Assembly: GCF_000974485.1 (NCBI RefSeq)
Contig: NZ_BBOM01000005.1
Location: forward strand, 790,289-854,288
Direction of reading: 5' to 3'
DNA: 64,000 nt
Source: Streptomyces sp. NBRC 109706
GTDB lineage: Bacteria; Actinomycetota; Actinomycetes; Streptomycetales; Streptomycetaceae
The position numbers were made by a program, and so were the translations under genes. The notes beneath the pieces were generated by a model that did no database searches, was not told where the DNA came from, and worked only from the letters and a program-made list of their open reading frames with translations. The first letter of the stretch is position 1. Every line of letters begins with the position of its first letter. Shown here piece after piece: positions 25,701 through 33,500 of this stretch.

Positions 25701-28507
25701 GGCGGGGCGGTCGGGACGCTCTCGACGGGGGCGGCGGCGCGGGTGCCGACCGCGCTGAGGTTGACCGGCCTGATGCCGTCGACGGGGGTGGTAATCCCAC
25801 CGCCCGCCTGACGGATCGCCGGCGCGGCGCCGCTGCCGCCCGTGGCCGCGGCGGTCACCGGCGGGGTGAGGGGCTGGGTGGGAGCGGCGAGGTCGCCGGT
25901 GGCCTGCGGCAGCGGCGCACCACCGGGGCGGCCGACGGCGCTGCCGCCCGCCTGCCCCGGTACATCGCCGAGTTGGCCGCCGGGGGCGGCCTGGAGCGGC
26001 CTGACCGTCGGCACCACGGCCGCCACATCGTCGGTGAGGGCGCCGGGGTTGCCCTCCGGGGCGGCGTGCCGCGCGCCCGGGTTCGCCGGCGCGTCGACCG
26101 GGCCGAGGTGGGTGTCGGTGAACTGACGGGCGCCCGCGCCGGCCTGGGCGATGTCGGGGGTGCCGAGGCCCCTGCCCTGGTCGGCGAAGTGCAAGGGGAT
26201 CGGGGACACCGAGCCGAGGTTGAGCTCCTGGGCGCCGTCCCCCGCCGTGCCACGGCCGCCCCCGCCCGGGACACCCGACTGCCCGGCGACGAACGAGACG
26301 GGCTGCGAACCTGACAGCGCCCCCGGGGCGTTGCCACCGCCGTGGTGGGCGGCGGTGATGCCGCTCATATCGCCGCGCGCCGAGGTGACGCCGGCCGTCG
26401 GCAGGGGCGACATGTCGCCCAACTGCTGCATCCCGGCGACATTGACGACGGGTAGCTGCCCGAAGGAGCCGCCGGCGGACGCGATCCGCGCCCCGTCCAC
26501 CCCGTCCTGGAACCGGATCGGGGAGAACGAGCCCTGCGAGACGTCGATCGCCCCGTTGCCACCGGCGCCGACGCTGCCGTTGGGCACGATGCTGCCGACG
26601 GGGACGGTGCTGCCGTTGGGCATCGAGGTCGGGGTGGCGCCGGCGCTGACGACCGTGGTGGTCGCGGCCGTGGGGGCGGGCGTCGTTGTCGGCGTCGGGG
26701 TGGCGGTGACGACGGGCGTCGTGGAGGTGACGGAGGCGCCGGCCGGCGTCGGGGTCGCCGTGGGGGTCGCGATCGCGGTGGGCGTCGGCATGCTGGAGGG
26801 CATCGGCGTCTGGACGCCGACGATCTGCCCGCTGGGCGAGGGCATATGGGTGACGACGGTGGGGGTGCCGGCGACATAGAAGTCGCCCGCCATGTTGCCG
26901 ATGCCGTCGGCCGTGGTGTTGCCGACGACGGGGCTCGGCGGGGCGAGGCCGCGCCCCTGGTCGGCGAAGCTCACCGAGATCGGCTGCACGGGCCGCATGT
27001 CGGCCAGCGATCCGCTCTGCCCCGACTGCGGGGTGGGCAGGTCGGTCATGGCGCCACCCGGACGGTTCAGGCCCCCGGGCAGCGTCGGGGTGGGGAGCGA
27101 GAGGTCGGCCATCGAGGAGTTGGGCGACGGGATCGGGGACCGGCCGCCCGGCCCGAGCAGGGAGACCGTGGAGCCGTTGGCCGGGGTGGAGGGCGCCGGC
27201 GTGAGGTCGGCGACGGAGCCGAACCCGCTGTTCGGGGTGAAGCCGCCCCCGATGGTGATGATCGGCGCGTTGCTGACGTTGCTCCAGGCGTGCTGCGGGG
27301 GCGCGGAGAGGTACTTGGCCACATTGGAGGCGCCCGGCTGGTAGCGCGCCCACAGCGCCGAGTTGACCTGGGGGCGGCCCATGTTGTCGAAGCCGTGCAG
27401 GGCGCGCACATCGATGACGTTGGTGCCGTGCACCACGGCGCCGGCCCGGTACTGGCCGAGGACGCCACGGTTCCACAGCGAGATCTTGAAGGCGCTGGCC
27501 AGCCCCGAGAAGGACTTGACGCCGATCTCGCCGACGTTCACGGGGAGGAAGATCGCCGTCCAGCCGTAGCGGGTGAAGTGGGCGGCGATATAGGTGCCGA
27601 AGTCCTTGACCCAGGTCATCTTGAGGGCCATGGGGCTGTTCGACCAGGCGCCGCCGATCCTCAGGTGCCTGTGGGTGCTGGCGATGATGTTGCCGGCACC
27701 CCTGAAGGAGCCCCAGGAGCCCTTCCCCACGTTGATCATCAGCTGCCGGAAGGAACCGCCGGCCCCCGCCCAGCCCTTGCTGCCGAAGTTGGTGATCGCC
27801 CTGGTGATACCGGCCACGTTGAGGCCCCTGGTGGTGGGCACCAGCATGCCGAGGACGGACAGGACGAGTTCGGTGACGCTCGCCCTCCCGCCGGCGAAGT
27901 CGATGGCGGTCTTCACCAGCAGGACCGCGCTCAGGGTGAGGAAGAGGATGGCGGTCGGCCCGCCCAGGATGATCGCCGGGAGAATCAGCGCGATCACGAA
28001 GAACTGGAGGAACTTCCAGAACGCCTCGCACGGGTCGATCATCGAGCTGATGTTGGAGCCGGCCTCCTGGATGGCGCTGGCCGCCGTGGCCGCCGCCGCC
28101 TCCAGGGCGTCCCCGGCGTTCTCGGCGGTCTCCTTGTGCCCGGCGAACTCGGCGTCGTCCTCGTCCATGCCGTCGACGGCGCTCAACGCCCCGTCGGCGA
28201 TGCCCTGTTGGGTGACCATCGTCTCGTGGTAGGTGGTCAGCGCCGTGCGGACCGACTCGTGCGCCTCGGCGAAGCTCCGGACGAACTTGCGCACCCGGTC
28301 GTCCATCTCCTCGCGCAGCGCGCCCGCCGTCTCGCCGACGAAGAACTCGCTGTTCTCCCGCATCAGCTCTTCGAGGTCGTCGTCGAGTTCGGTGGCGAGC
28401 TCGACGATGGCCCTCTGCGCCTCGATCAGCGCCTCCAGCCGGTCCGCGTCCCCCGGCGTCGGGTCGCTGCCCAGGTCGAGCGCGCTCCAGTCCGGAGGTC
28501 GAGGCAT
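16712..28507 (-). CDS. Giant 3,931-residue repeat protein of a type VII-like locus
   Basis: One uninterrupted frame from ATG 28507. Residues 1-150 are helical and charged, ESX/LXG-like in character. A hydrophobic pair lies at about 165-205 (FFVIALILPAIILGG and FLTLSAVLLVKTAI). Pro/Thr/Gly-rich low complexity spans about 500-1050. About 1050-2500 is a chain of 70-100-residue beta-rich modules with recurring THDV-x-LPG and GTPxVxGPDGR motifs. About 2500-3550 is YD/RHS-like, with many aromatic WxxYD and TFDFQR strands. A second hydrophobic zone (VLDFLVTLAVLAALPG and EAALLAGAAAASAAFG) lies near 3650-3820, before a Pro-rich end. No signal peptide and no recognised toxin motif. Its setting suggests a secreted or surface substrate; the function is unknown. 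Confidence 0.85.
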   Translation of the reverse strand: MPRPPDWSALDLGSDPTPGDADRLEALIEAQRAIVELATELDDDLEELMRENSEFFVGETAGALREEMDDRVRKFVRSFAEAHESVRTALTTYHETMVTQQGIADGALSAVDGMDEDDAEFAGHKETAENAGDALEAAAATAASAIQEAGSNISSMIDPCEAFWKFLQFFVIALILPAIILGGPTAILFLTLSAVLLVKTAIDFAGGRASVTELVLSVLGMLVPTTRGLNVAGITRAITNFGSKGWAGAGGSFRQLMINVGKGSWGSFRGAGNIIASTHRHLRIGGAWSNSPMALKMTWVKDFGTYIAAHFTRYGWTAIFLPVNVGEIGVKSFSGLASAFKISLWNRGVLGQYRAGAVVHGTNVIDVRALHGFDNMGRPQVNSALWARYQPGASNVAKYLSAPPQHAWSNVSNAPIITIGGGFTPNSGFGSVADLTPAPSTPANGSTVSLLGPGGRSPIPSPNSSMADLSLPTPTLPGGLNRPGGAMTDLPTPQSGQSGSLADMRPVQPISVSFADQGRGLAPPSPVVGNTTADGIGNMAGDFYVAGTPTVVTHMPSPSGQIVGVQTPMPSSMPTPTAIATPTATPTPAGASVTSTTPVVTATPTPTTTPAPTAATTTVVSAGATPTSMPNGSTVPVGSIVPNGSVGAGGNGAIDVSQGSFSPIRFQDGVDGARIASAGGSFGQLPVVNVAGMQQLGDMSPLPTAGVTSARGDMSGITAAHHGGGNAPGALSGSQPVSFVAGQSGVPGGGGRGTAGDGAQELNLGSVSPIPLHFADQGRGLGTPDIAQAGAGARQFTDTHLGPVDAPANPGARHAAPEGNPGALTDDVAAVVPTVRPLQAAPGGQLGDVPGQAGGSAVGRPGGAPLPQATGDLAAPTQPLTPPVTAAATGGSGAAPAIRQAGGGITTPVDGIRPVNLSAVGTRAAAPVESVPTAPPRSGDGGGAGVEGGPLRRPAGQAEPGSGVVAVDSIVPPARSATPSVTPPPAALSQGLLPGGPPPATARGTGGGPAGLPPGAGAHSHPAGPLAGHTVVTPPGSTPWLVGPGGARVAGDVTRIDGLGWSFTAPGQRVGAVVDSSGQRTHDVVPLTGRGDQTTGEFAAVPLGGDRTPILFGRQGETSPAPVAFLGDSFAVQRAGGTVHFHGLDGTLLGTSHRLPGQGGHELIIDPGALRAYVAGGDGQPLAGAQVRRIGGEGLLVERPGRPTLLVDADGVRTHDVIRLPEQGGHRWTLAIPSEGHRGGPVLIRGVDEVVPAGPGGSVNPLGQHGNLVRIGGGAPLLVDDAGRVAPAVTLKNRNGDATDLVFAPAAGRTEAPAVYRSDGRLFSDEVTTGFDGNRIVVQSAATYTVHGPDGALLGSGAARTGGPLGAGNRLALPEPGGHPRILGPDGAPVPGAAVVPWDGDAFLVRVPGQRPGVVDASGVHTHDAIRLGTGNGAPHGFVTVPLRDGGTPTVHGPDGRPMPQVTAGVDGSSLTIRPAGGSTTTLYDLTGGFNGLRHQLVGGHEMVLSAGAAPRVVDAAGQPVPGSSVARVGDGAGHLVRVPGHDPVVIDAASGARTHDVVELPGQPGAAADEFVLIPGGGTGPALVVHADGRLVDGSLATPLSTGEHLVKTGDTTRLIGADGSVGHTVRTLTGQEGHPDLLVLVRSDGQVYPHPRDVDGVPLTDRRVEYRESTPQPTRADPHPATERRFSVYTADNRGAHFSADTGRFTGEGPGGAGMHRVGADEYRLLGPEDQAAVRRQLIESSSRPTVTPPGLDDTDRIVFMMPTTRIDPPVHGRPAVDPAGAHPHGGLPLGRADGDGPQDFLVTPEAGGPPMLRGPAGEVRGEAPTVEGNTVTVVRGNITHRYDATTGDWRLRTHQFDAGPWANHEVRVPNTALDADARPALVDRATGQPVPGTTVDELGDQSFRVTHDTHGGGVVVDRAGAELGTSQRLRDFQGQVTDDYVLVPARGADPGAAATPPPPVLQTRGGDVIDGARVIPTGDGHRVTRVGTPETVAVHGPGGRLQHLDHGIRGGTALDGNRLIVPPGGNARVVDGTGRPVPGTDVVATRPDGHLITTGDELIGLGRTGGAADVPLPLGGRHAEGPDLTLYTGTGGAGPRVVERQPGGQVQIAGAGEITFAGREIQIVRGTSTAVHDAAGGALLRDVHRLAGTPEFDAADLVVPGPGAGAPRLERAGAEVPGSQVRELPGGGYLVRADGTQRVLDQHARPHPGALDVTLPDGTAGIAVRSQQADGRHLFIDSHGRLDGHHNPRFDTADDGTGTLGVTWERGTLDYRITAGEAGPGTQLVQESYPVRGGGPARTLEIDHRGGAPVARFRAGDGTTTPAVPQRWDGYAGYRAEAGDGGAHTVVDHRGQVTHSAVPLSPRHGDPDAFVFRPAAHGPGGPVLRQPDGAGHPARFHPGRDSWEFTNDAGVTRRHGLDGRFVEETFTARGGTFNNYRLRLPADLEGATVRPPGGRREIPVTVVPQADGGMRVHHNTLHAAVNPATGAVTHEVLTLSRAGDARPPAHVFTDVADHRTLPAPRADDGTDVPNTHVHRTADDDVVLSRTDNPTTEYFDGVTGAFRFTETTLDGAGDALPGTLLRTHETVRDGQVFRAFDLLNHDRTAVGGWSVTGRQAIPTSPDPGTGVRVRNADRSETWVIDARGRVVVHIGAADAATHVRVGRVFDWEGGGPPTVTTHRVVDMVDSGGRRFFDVDPAGRPGAVRDGELNRLDGHRLTPEGANFRSTEHAAGLRDGEWKDYGIDGRLVEQRINIVNRGVRQDDHFYKVTYQHDAGGKITGGTWEHWRPNPGYRPPADGAPATVPRSVAPPPVAPLLDRGRVDVKGVNEGHITLLTNNVDGLRGFVFERRPLPGGGSLDAHAPGTVENFVNTHGGVRIGMNQRERWQQLDVNGNAAGHGIRIWGTSKKTFFDYHDGWHISRSQSGPVHHYRETPQGGYILTHRDPGNAFSFKTGEQGRWYRYDADFAPQATGERRWGAFGHGWKDRMPDPRTGELSLVGEKTGGYATHNIRNFQSFELGGDGLPKANGGWITVSPQGKETSVGRVEPDGGMFRNHRNAEQRPPNFYRWLLSPEFRNVDTGAREGLHFLLPNGFFHRNHRFTTDGNHAAFMMDSRYQTFDFQRTNAAGEIVQRGIQGISSRGWNTVTVPSGGRISGETRPLTNGNTLTVGDDVALPPGAVRHADHLPWTEGPGKLSGHRTFDTEHFVNPPAGVNKDRTKVAWQDQFRADVPPNGDWYSRAAGAEWQVARMGFKDGTILDFRPRPAERPAGAAGNGDLGFQRTVHGDHPAPAGGNRPAANAYTHSDWVLYNHHGKLLGRQDTFPGIGPGGADLQVVSRYKDSPLGAGKIAWTGSDGTSGYRKLASRNDMGHHNYFDRESYRDFVNTPTGPQLVREVRLLGDNTTVVSWKSRAGADGAPDEWRWNKVDRHGNIMSFGAPEQRIRHWFDDMRRWEDRVVDIPAGRADPPAGAYTSPGGGHTVVQELPVEVGSALRQAFNYKPLRTREYFPDPASLTGLGRTQDNLRALSWKEFEGGAVARRKTPFGDDGSFQELESMSKQWRRWVLDTETNQWKVITERSVAGYVRELPASSFTAEGAGRFAGDLRYSGRETYYIGVMNEYRGFERMYRQPRRTPWGSPVTETGESTYTPFAVRNIQHMLVEFGQEFVLDFLVTLAVLAALPGDFTWTDVAQAALSATISSSVKTSFIGAHNLAAQHTQFRLGLNWQDRGFPYRFRQDDDDWAGEWASNEFVLRWRGGTYDFIKDGFVAAPLGAFLGNLAALEVFGIKDSEGNRHDVSISEAALLAGAAAASAAFGTVVTGIAKNSLQNTVATRWYHRQGAIDFTFAPIVTKFIDKSIGILVLAPFVRDSIGVVPPSTGVQAGTPVEPPPLPDGSVVAAAMLEPPPLPEFGTDLPVLGHLSPYPPPVMPDWENTP

Positions 28508-28703
28508 GTCCTGGTCCCTTCCGCTCGCGGGCGACGACGGTGAGGGCTGGCCGGGGGCACCCCTCGCAAGCTCTACGCACGAGAGCGCCCGGGGGTTCAC
28601 CGGATTTCCGCGCCGGCTGAACCTTCCGCCGGGCTGGTGCGTGGAGGGGGTGGAGACGCGCCCGGGCAGGGGCGTTCGACAACCGGCAGTGGAGGGAGGC
28701 GCG
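28508..28703. promoter_or_regulatory. Divergent promoter region with inverted repeat
   Basis: This 196-bp space separates the giant gene from the right-pointing ESX-like genes. GGTTCAcCGG at 28594-28603 is matched by CCGGcTGAACC at 28613-28623, an inverted repeat placed about midway that could coordinate both directions. GGAGGGAGG at 28691-28699 is a strong ribosome binding site for the gene starting at 28704. Confidence 0.5.
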
Positions 28704-29684
28704 ATGGCCGACTTCGCCATGGACTACGACAAGCTCTACGCCATGAAGCGGGGCTTGCACGAGCTGGCGGACCGGGCCGACTCGGCAGGCGGCGCGGACG
28801 CGTGGCAGGAGATCGGCGACGGGACCGCCAGCTCCAACCAGTCGATCTTCGGCAACTACAACCTCTCGTACCAGTTCCAGGTCTTCTACGGCCTGTCCAA
28901 GACACGGATCAACGACGGCAAGGACAAGTTGAAGCAGTTCGGCGACATGTTCGGCGGGGTCGCCGACGTGCTGCTGGAGCAGGACGCCGGGATCGCCGCC
29001 GGCGCCATGACCATGACCGGCTACTCGGAGCTGGACAAGTGGCTCGGGGAGCGCGAGGCGTACTCGGACTGGGAGGAGAAGAAGGAGACCTGGGACGACT
29101 ACGCCGAGGAGATCGGCGCCGGCGACTACTTCGCCGAGCACCCGGACGCCGACCCGGCGGAGGTCTGCTCGGTGGACGACCCCCCGGGCTGGTGCGAGCG
29201 GTGGCAGGAGGACCTGGGCGACGGCCGGCCGCCGTGGCCCGGCCCCGAGCCCGACAAGCCGCCGGAGCACCCGCCGAGCCGTGTCCAGATCACCGATGAC
29301 GACGGCAGCAGCGTCGACGTGTACCTCACTTACGACGACGAGTACAACGTCACCGAGGAGAAGACCGTCATCGAGACCTCGGACGGCAGGACGGTCACCA
29401 CGACGGTCGAGTACGAGGGCCCGCCCGACCCGAGCGGCCCGGAGGACGACGACGACACCTTCGACCGCCGCGACTACACGGTCACCACCATCGGCCCCGA
29501 CGGCACCGAGAGCGTGGCCGAGTACACCATCGAGGACGACGGCTCCGGCACCCAGAAGGTGACCACGACCACCACGGACGACGACGGCGACGAGGAGGTC
29601 ACGGTCACGGAGTACACCAGGGACCCCAAGAACGGTCCGGACGACAAGAAGTGGGAGTCGGACTGGGAGGAGGTAGAGGACTGA
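28704..29684 (+). CDS. ESX/WXG100-like protein with acidic C-terminal extension
   Basis: 326 residues. The first 100 or so form a predicted helical hairpin (YDKLYAMKRGLHELADRADSAGGADAWQEIGDG, then RINDGKDKLKQFGDMFGGVADVLL) like WXG100-type secretion substrates, with Trp in AWQEIG near the turn. An aromatic-acidic stretch follows. The tail is Asp/Thr-rich and beta-like, with repeats such as TTVEYEGPPD, ESVAEYTIEDDGSG and EEVTVTEYTRD. No signal peptide. A perfect-looking ribosome binding site sets the start. It is divergent from the giant gene and first of three ESX-like genes; secretion is inferred from family and context. Confidence 0.78.
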   Translation: MADFAMDYDKLYAMKRGLHELADRADSAGGADAWQEIGDGTASSNQSIFGNYNLSYQFQVFYGLSKTRINDGKDKLKQFGDMFGGVADVLLEQDAGIAAGAMTMTGYSELDKWLGEREAYSDWEEKKETWDDYAEEIGAGDYFAEHPDADPAEVCSVDDPPGWCERWQEDLGDGRPPWPGPEPDKPPEHPPSRVQITDDDGSSVDVYLTYDDEYNVTEEKTVIETSDGRTVTTTVEYEGPPDPSGPEDDDDTFDRRDYTVTTIGPDGTESVAEYTIEDDGSGTQKVTTTTTDDDGDEEVTVTEYTRDPKNGPDDKKWESDWEEVED

Positions 29685-29749
29685 GCCCCTCCCCAGCGGC
29701 CCCGGCCCGCACACCACCAGCAGCCAGCCACGACAGGAAGTGAGCCCTC

Positions 29750-30055
29750 ATGCCCAACATCAGCATCACCTACGAGGACGTGGACGAAGCGGCGTCCGCG
29801 ATGAACAACTCCAGGACCAACACCATCGAGCCGGCCGTCGACGCGGCCAAGGCGGCGATCGACGACGCCCTGGGCAGCTCCCTGGTCCTGCCGGAGACCA
29901 ACGCGGCGATCACCGACCAGTACAACCTGCTCCACGAGCAGCTCCAGCAGCTGTGCGAGGCGATCGAGGGCTTCGCGAAGCAGTTCGTGGACATCAAGGA
30001 CGGCATGATCGACTTCGACCAGCAGTACGCGGAGAACATCCGCAACCCGAAGTGA
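29750..30055 (+). CDS. Small WXG100-superfamily-like protein A
   Basis: 101 residues, the typical ESX size. Two predicted helices are separated by a turn around SSLVLPETN: EDVDEAASAMNNSRTNTIEPAVDAAK and DQYNLLHEQLQQLCEAIEGFAKQFVDIKDG. The canonical WXG tripeptide is missing, so the assignment rests on size, helical pattern and neighbours. It probably forms a heterodimer with the product of the next gene, only 7 bp downstream. Confidence 0.78.
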   Translation: MPNISITYEDVDEAASAMNNSRTNTIEPAVDAAKAAIDDALGSSLVLPETNAAITDQYNLLHEQLQQLCEAIEGFAKQFVDIKDGMIDFDQQYAENIRNPK

Positions 30056-30062
30056 GGCGGGC

Positions 30063-30506
30063 ATGCCAGACATCTCAGCCGACTACGCCGGCATCGCCGA
30101 GACATCGAGCAAGCTCAGCGCGCAGTGCAACATCATCGTGCCGGAGATCTACTCGCTTCTCTCCAAGGTGGGCACGCTGCTCGACAACGGCCTCTACCTG
30201 GAACAGGCCAGTCCCGCGCTGAAGACCGCCTACGAGGAGTTCAGCAGGTCCATGCAGATGGCGGCCAGCAACATCCAGAACTGGGCCAATCTGTTCACCG
30301 GCATCAACGACGCCTTCAAGAGCAACGACTCCGCGCTCTTCGCCGCGACGCTCTCCAGCATCGACGGCGAGGGTGGTCTCGAACTCACCGCCGATGAGGT
30401 GGAGACCGACACTCCCGACGCGCCGACCTGGGGACCGCCCGGCGGTGATCTGGGCGGCACGCCCATCACCTGGAACGAGGACCGCAGCTCGATCACCCAG
30501 GGCTGA
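30063..30506 (+). CDS. Small WXG100-superfamily-like protein B
   Basis: 147 residues. Helical region of about 90 residues: YAGIAETSSKLSAQCNIIVPEIYSLLSKVGTLLDNG, then ALKTAYEEFSRSMQMAASNIQNWANLFTGINDAF. A disordered acidic/Pro-rich tail follows (ETDTPDAPTWGPPGG). No exact WXG motif is present at the turn, although YEEF at the second helix start fits. It starts 7 bp after gene A and ends at a strong terminator. Partner or substrate roles are inferred. Confidence 0.75.
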   Translation: MPDISADYAGIAETSSKLSAQCNIIVPEIYSLLSKVGTLLDNGLYLEQASPALKTAYEEFSRSMQMAASNIQNWANLFTGINDAFKSNDSALFAATLSSIDGEGGLELTADEVETDTPDAPTWGPPGGDLGGTPITWNEDRSSITQG

Positions 30507-30510
30507 CCAC

Positions 30511-30549
30511 GCCCCTGGCACGGTGCCGAAGCGGCGCCGTGCCAGGGGC
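30511..30549. terminator. Bidirectional hairpin terminator
   Basis: A 13-bp perfect outer stem (30511-30523 with 30537-30549) continues through one T-G pair into GCCG-aag-CGGC. It lies between the ESX-like operon (stop 30506) and the convergent EccC-like gene (stop 30555). Confidence 0.85.
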
Positions 30550-30554
30550 CCGTC

Positions 30555-33500
30555 TCACTGGAGCACGGTCAGCGGCACCTGCACCGCCAGCAGCCGGCCG
30601 GCGGGGTCAGCCGTCCAGGCACGGCCGGGAACGGCCGCGGGACGCAGGTGGTCGGGCGTCAACCGGGCGCCGATCAACTCGCCCTCGTTCAGGGCCTTGG
30701 GCGCCAGCAGCAGCCCGCGCCGGCCCCGACGGGCGATGCCGATCCAGCCCAGGCTGGACATGCCGTCGGCCGGCCCGGCCAACAACAGCCCGAGGCCCCG
30801 GTCCCGGCCGGCCGAGGCGACCTTCCGCAGCGGACCGTCAACCCGGGTGTTCACCAGCAGTTCGGCGTCGTCGACCACCACCACGGTGGGCCGGCCCGCA
30901 AGGGCGGCCAGCGCCGCCTCCAACGCCTCGGGATCCGGATCGACCTCGTCGATCACCCGCGCCAGACCGTGCGCGGCGAGCCGCCGCAGCGGCGACTCCC
31001 TGGGCGTCAGCACCACCAGCGAGGTGCCGCCGGTCACCAGCGAGACGCACATCGCGGCAAGCGTGGTGGAACGCCCGCTGTGCGGCGGGCCCACCACCAG
31101 GAAGGACCCGGAGCCGGTGGCGAAGTCGTGGCCCAGCGCCCCGCCGGTGTCGCCCCCAACCCCGAGCAGCGCCCACAGCGGGCGGCGGGCCGCCTCGTCG
31201 ATCTGGTCGGCGGCCTCCTGGAAGCCGATCGCCTCGGGGAGCGCCGCCACGCTGAACGGGCGCAGCTCGTCCGCCACTCCGCCGTCCCTGATCGTCGCCT
31301 GCCGCCCGATGGCCCGCACCACGTCGGCCTGGTCGCCGCCCTTGGCGAGGGCCGAGAGCGGCAGGGTGAGGATATGTCCCTCGACGGCGCCAGGCGTCGC
31401 CCAGCCCCGCCCGGCCGGCACCTGCTCCGGCACCGCACGGCGGTTGACGCCGACGATGGCGTAGTCCATCCGGTCGGACTGACGCAGCAGCAAGCGCCGG
31501 TCGTTGTGCTGCCCCGGCCGGCCGCCGAGCAGCATCCGCTCCGAGGTGGCGATCACATGGACGCCGGCCGTGGCTCCCTCCCGCAGCAACCGCAGCAACT
31601 CCTCGGTGAGCCGGCCGCCGTCCTGCTTCTCCCACTGGGTCACCAGGGCGTCCCAGCCGTCGATCAACAGCAGCAGATGCGGCGGGCGTTCCTCCCTGGG
31701 CAGCCGGGCCCGCGCCTCCGGCAGGGAGGTCACGCCCTGGCGGGCGATGACCTGCTGGCGGTCGGTCAGCTCCGTGACCAGCCGGCGCACCAGCCGCTCA
31801 AGGCGCTCGCCGTCGTGCCGGGGCACCACGGCGCCGCAGTGCGGCAGGGCCTCAAGCGGCGCCAGGCCGCCGCCGGCCGCGTCGATGCCGTAGACGTGCA
31901 GCTGGTCGGTGGTCAGGTGCAGGGCGGCCGAGCCCGCGATGGTGCGCAGCGTCTGGGTGCGCCCCGAGCGCGGCGCGCCGATCACGTAGAGATGGCCGAA
32001 GGTGCCGAACTCGATGTGCCCGAGCCGCTGTTCCTGCCGGCTCGGCACGTCGAAGAGGATGTAGGGCACCGGCGGCAGCGCGGCGGCCCCGGGGTGCGGG
32101 TCCTGCTCGGGGCCGGTGAGCGGCAACTCCTCCGGCAACGGCGGCAGCCAGGGCCTGGGCTGGGTCTCGAAGTCCTCCAGGGCCTCCGTCGCCGCCCGCA
32201 CGGTCGCCACCAGCACGCTCAGATCAGTGGCGGGGTCGACCGGCGCCCCGTCCTTCTCGTCCCCTTCCCCCTCGGCCGGTTCAGCCGGTTCGTCCGGCTC
32301 CTCGGGGTTCGCCGCGTCCGCGATCGGATCGCCGCCCTCGTGGATGACCCTGGCCGCCGGCAGCGGATGGCCGAGCCGCTCCGGGCTCAGCTCCACGCCC
32401 CGCACGGTGCGCGGCACGGTCCTGGCGCCCGGCGCGTCCGGGTTCTCGTCGGGCCGTTCGGCGCCGACCCAGGCCGTCTGGAACGGCATCGGGGGCCCGT
32501 CGCCTCGGCGGACCAGGGCCCGGCCGGGGGTGGCGGGGGAGATCGCCGCCGCCGTCGGCGCGTTGATGATGTCCGTGCTCTCCATCCGGTCGGTGACGCG
32601 CAGGGCGACCCGGAGGTTGGTGTTGGCGCGGATCTCGTTGGAGACGGCGCCCGCCGGACGCTGCGTGGCCAGCACCAGGTGCAGGCCCAGGGAGCGGCCC
32701 CGCTGCGCGAGGCTGACCAGACCCGGCACGAACTCCACCTGCTCCCGCACCAGCGTGGCGAACTCGTCGATGATCAGCAACAGCCTGGGCAGCGCCGGCA
32801 GTTCGGGCTCGCGGGCGCGTTTGGCCCGGTACTCCTTGTGATCCTTCACCTCCACATCGGCCAGCAGCTGCTCGCGGCGGCGCAGCTCGGCGTCCAGCGA
32901 GGCCAGCGCGCGCTCCACCAGATGCCCGTCGAGGTCGGTGATCATCCCCAGGGTGTGGGGGAGTTCGGCGCACTCGCGGAACGCGCTGCCGCCCTTGTAG
33001 TCGATGAGCACGAACGTCAGCTCGTCGGGCCGGTTCACCGCGGCCAGCGAGGCGATCATCGTCTGGAGCAGCTCCGACTTGCCCGACCCCGTGGTGCCGC
33101 CGATCAGGGCGTGCGGCCCGTCCGCCACCAGGTCGAGCTGGGCGGTGCCGTCGTGTCCCGCGCCGACGGGGAACGCCGTGCTGGCGGGCTGGCGTTGCCA
33201 CGCCCGCACCAGGGCGGCCGGGTCCGGCGGCTCCTGGCCGAGCAGCGGCAGCAGCCGCACCTCGGCGGGGATCCCGGCCTCGACCTCCACGGTGACATCG
33301 CGCAGCGGCGCCAGCGCGCGGGCGGTCCCCTCGCACCATTCGGGGGTGACCTGGTCGGCGCGGATACCCGAGACGGCGGGGGCCCCCGAGACGCGCATCG
33401 TCAGCTGGTTGCCTTTCGCGGTGACGACCGAGGTGCACTCCTCGGGGAGCAGCGACTCGCGTTCGTCCAGGCAGATACTGTAGATCCGCAGGGGCGGGCC

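Noticed and set aside
23880..29717. 1,945-codon minus-strand frame overlapping the giant gene
   Set aside because: It is a second frame of the same strand, extremely Arg/Pro-rich without motifs; the 16712-28507 frame has transmembrane segments, module motifs and a coupled stop/start.
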